Assembly: GCA_016927855.1 (NCBI GenBank)
Contig: JAFGLV010000147.1
Coordinates: forward strand, 1-39,688
Source: Sedimentisphaerales bacterium
Lineage (GTDB): Bacteria > Planctomycetota > Phycisphaerae > Sedimentisphaerales > Anaerobacaceae
DNA length: 39,688 nucleotides
Direction: 5' to 3'
The notes beneath the pieces are model-generated. The model did no database searches. It saw nothing but the letters and a program-made list of their open reading frames with translations, and was not told the origin of the DNA. Each line of letters starts with the position of its first letter. The stretch's first letter is position 1. This document shows positions 39,296 to 39,688 of this stretch, in pieces. The position numbers and the translations under genes were made by a program.

Positions 39296-39688
39296 TCAGA
39301 CCTTCTCGAAAACGAACGTGTGAGCATTGGCGTCCACGCGGATGGTGTCGCCGTCGGTGAACTTGCCGGCCAATAGCTCCGTCGCCAGCGGGTTTTCCAG
39401 CCTTTGCTGAATCGTTCGCTTGAGCGGCCGGGCGCCGTAGCTGGGGTCGTAGCCTTCGTCCATGATCTGATCGCGCGCGCGGTCGGTGAATTCGAGCGTG
39501 ATGTTGCGGTCTTTGAGTCGATCCGCCAGGTAGCCAAGCTGAATATCGACGATCTGACGCAGGTGCTCTCGCGCGAGCATGTGGAAGACGATGACCTCGT
39601 CGATGCGGTTGAGAAACTCAGGCTTGAACACCTGCTTGAGCGCCTCTTTGACATGCGCCTCGATCTCCCAGTCGGCGCCTTGCTCTTC
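39296..39688 (-). CDS. clpB: ClpB-type AAA+ disaggregase, C-terminal part (5' end outside the window)
   Basis: The last 130 residues of a Clp ATPase. FKPEFLNRIDEVIVFHML is the sensor-1 end of the second AAA+ module, and GYDPSYGARPLKRTIQQRLE, NPLATELLAGKF is the C-terminal domain with the sensor-2 GARPLKR. This matches ClpB/ClpC; the absence of a ClpP-binding IGF-type loop cannot be checked because the upstream part is cut off at 39688. ClpB refolds aggregated proteins with DnaK. It is convergent with cheB; the 92-base gap holds no clear terminator. Confidence 0.88.
   Translation of the reverse strand, partial: EEQGADWEIEAHVKEALKQVFKPEFLNRIDEVIVFHMLAREHLRQIVDIQLGYLADRLKDRNITLEFTDRARDQIMDEGYDPSYGARPLKRTIQQRLENPLATELLAGKFTDGDTIRVDANAHTFVFEKV

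Overview
The window looks like a high-GC chromosome segment from an anaerobic bacterium, most likely a planctomycete of the Phycisphaerae/Sedimentisphaerales type. This is inferred from the gene mix (Rex plus a group 4 hydrogenase, a CheX/CheD-type chemotaxis set, a secreted family-43-like hydrolase) and from many short palindromic repeats between and inside genes. No rRNA or tRNA gene is present, so the placement is tentative. Layout: 1-2076 is an AT-richer patch with an unknown 398-aa protein, a HEPN-like protein and a small gene broken by a GCTGC tandem repeat. 2155-6394 is accessory: a VOC protein, a secreted esterase, a small-protein/nucleotidyltransferase pair, a secreted GH43-like protein and a minimal nucleotidyltransferase/HEPN toxin-antitoxin-type pair. 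6429-8639 is a Kef-type antiporter. 8927-13856 is one co-directional run: ECF sigma factor, zinc-finger anti-sigma factor, YbjQ, secreted hydrolase, NfeD, SPFH protein and a zinc-ribbon membrane protein, which suggests an envelope-stress or membrane-microdomain regulon. 13865-16790 holds a ZIP metal transporter, a DUF4870 protein and a membrane histidine kinase. 17044-30531 is the centrepiece: rex, then 17 genes for a membrane-bound [NiFe] hydrogenase. They encode a HydB/HydG-type NAD(P)H module, a HycB-like ferredoxin, the NuoH/B/C/D/I-like core, two large antiporter-like subunits, a complete Mrp-type set (MbhDE fusion, MnhB-G) and the maturation protease. The NADH-sensing repressor Rex, a flavoprotein that should bind NAD(P)H, a hydrogenase core and an Mrp ion module in one transcription unit suggest a machine that links NAD(P)H, H2 and a Na+ or H+ gradient. 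30656-39203 is a chemotaxis cluster: a broken MCP, cheY, cheX, an unusual CheC-like/CBS fusion, cheA, cheR, cheD and cheB, with no cheW or flagellar gene in view. The window ends in the 3' part of a clpB-like gene on the minus strand. Repeats: at least five families of small palindromic or tandem repeats lie in the hydrogenase and chemotaxis regions. Several supply stop codons, and two are translated in frame (N-terminus of the hydrogenase protease, C-terminus of MnhB). Stretches without a gene: bases 1-86 show only short open fragments and nothing I can support. The only gap over 300 bases is 31436-31884, described in the feature list.
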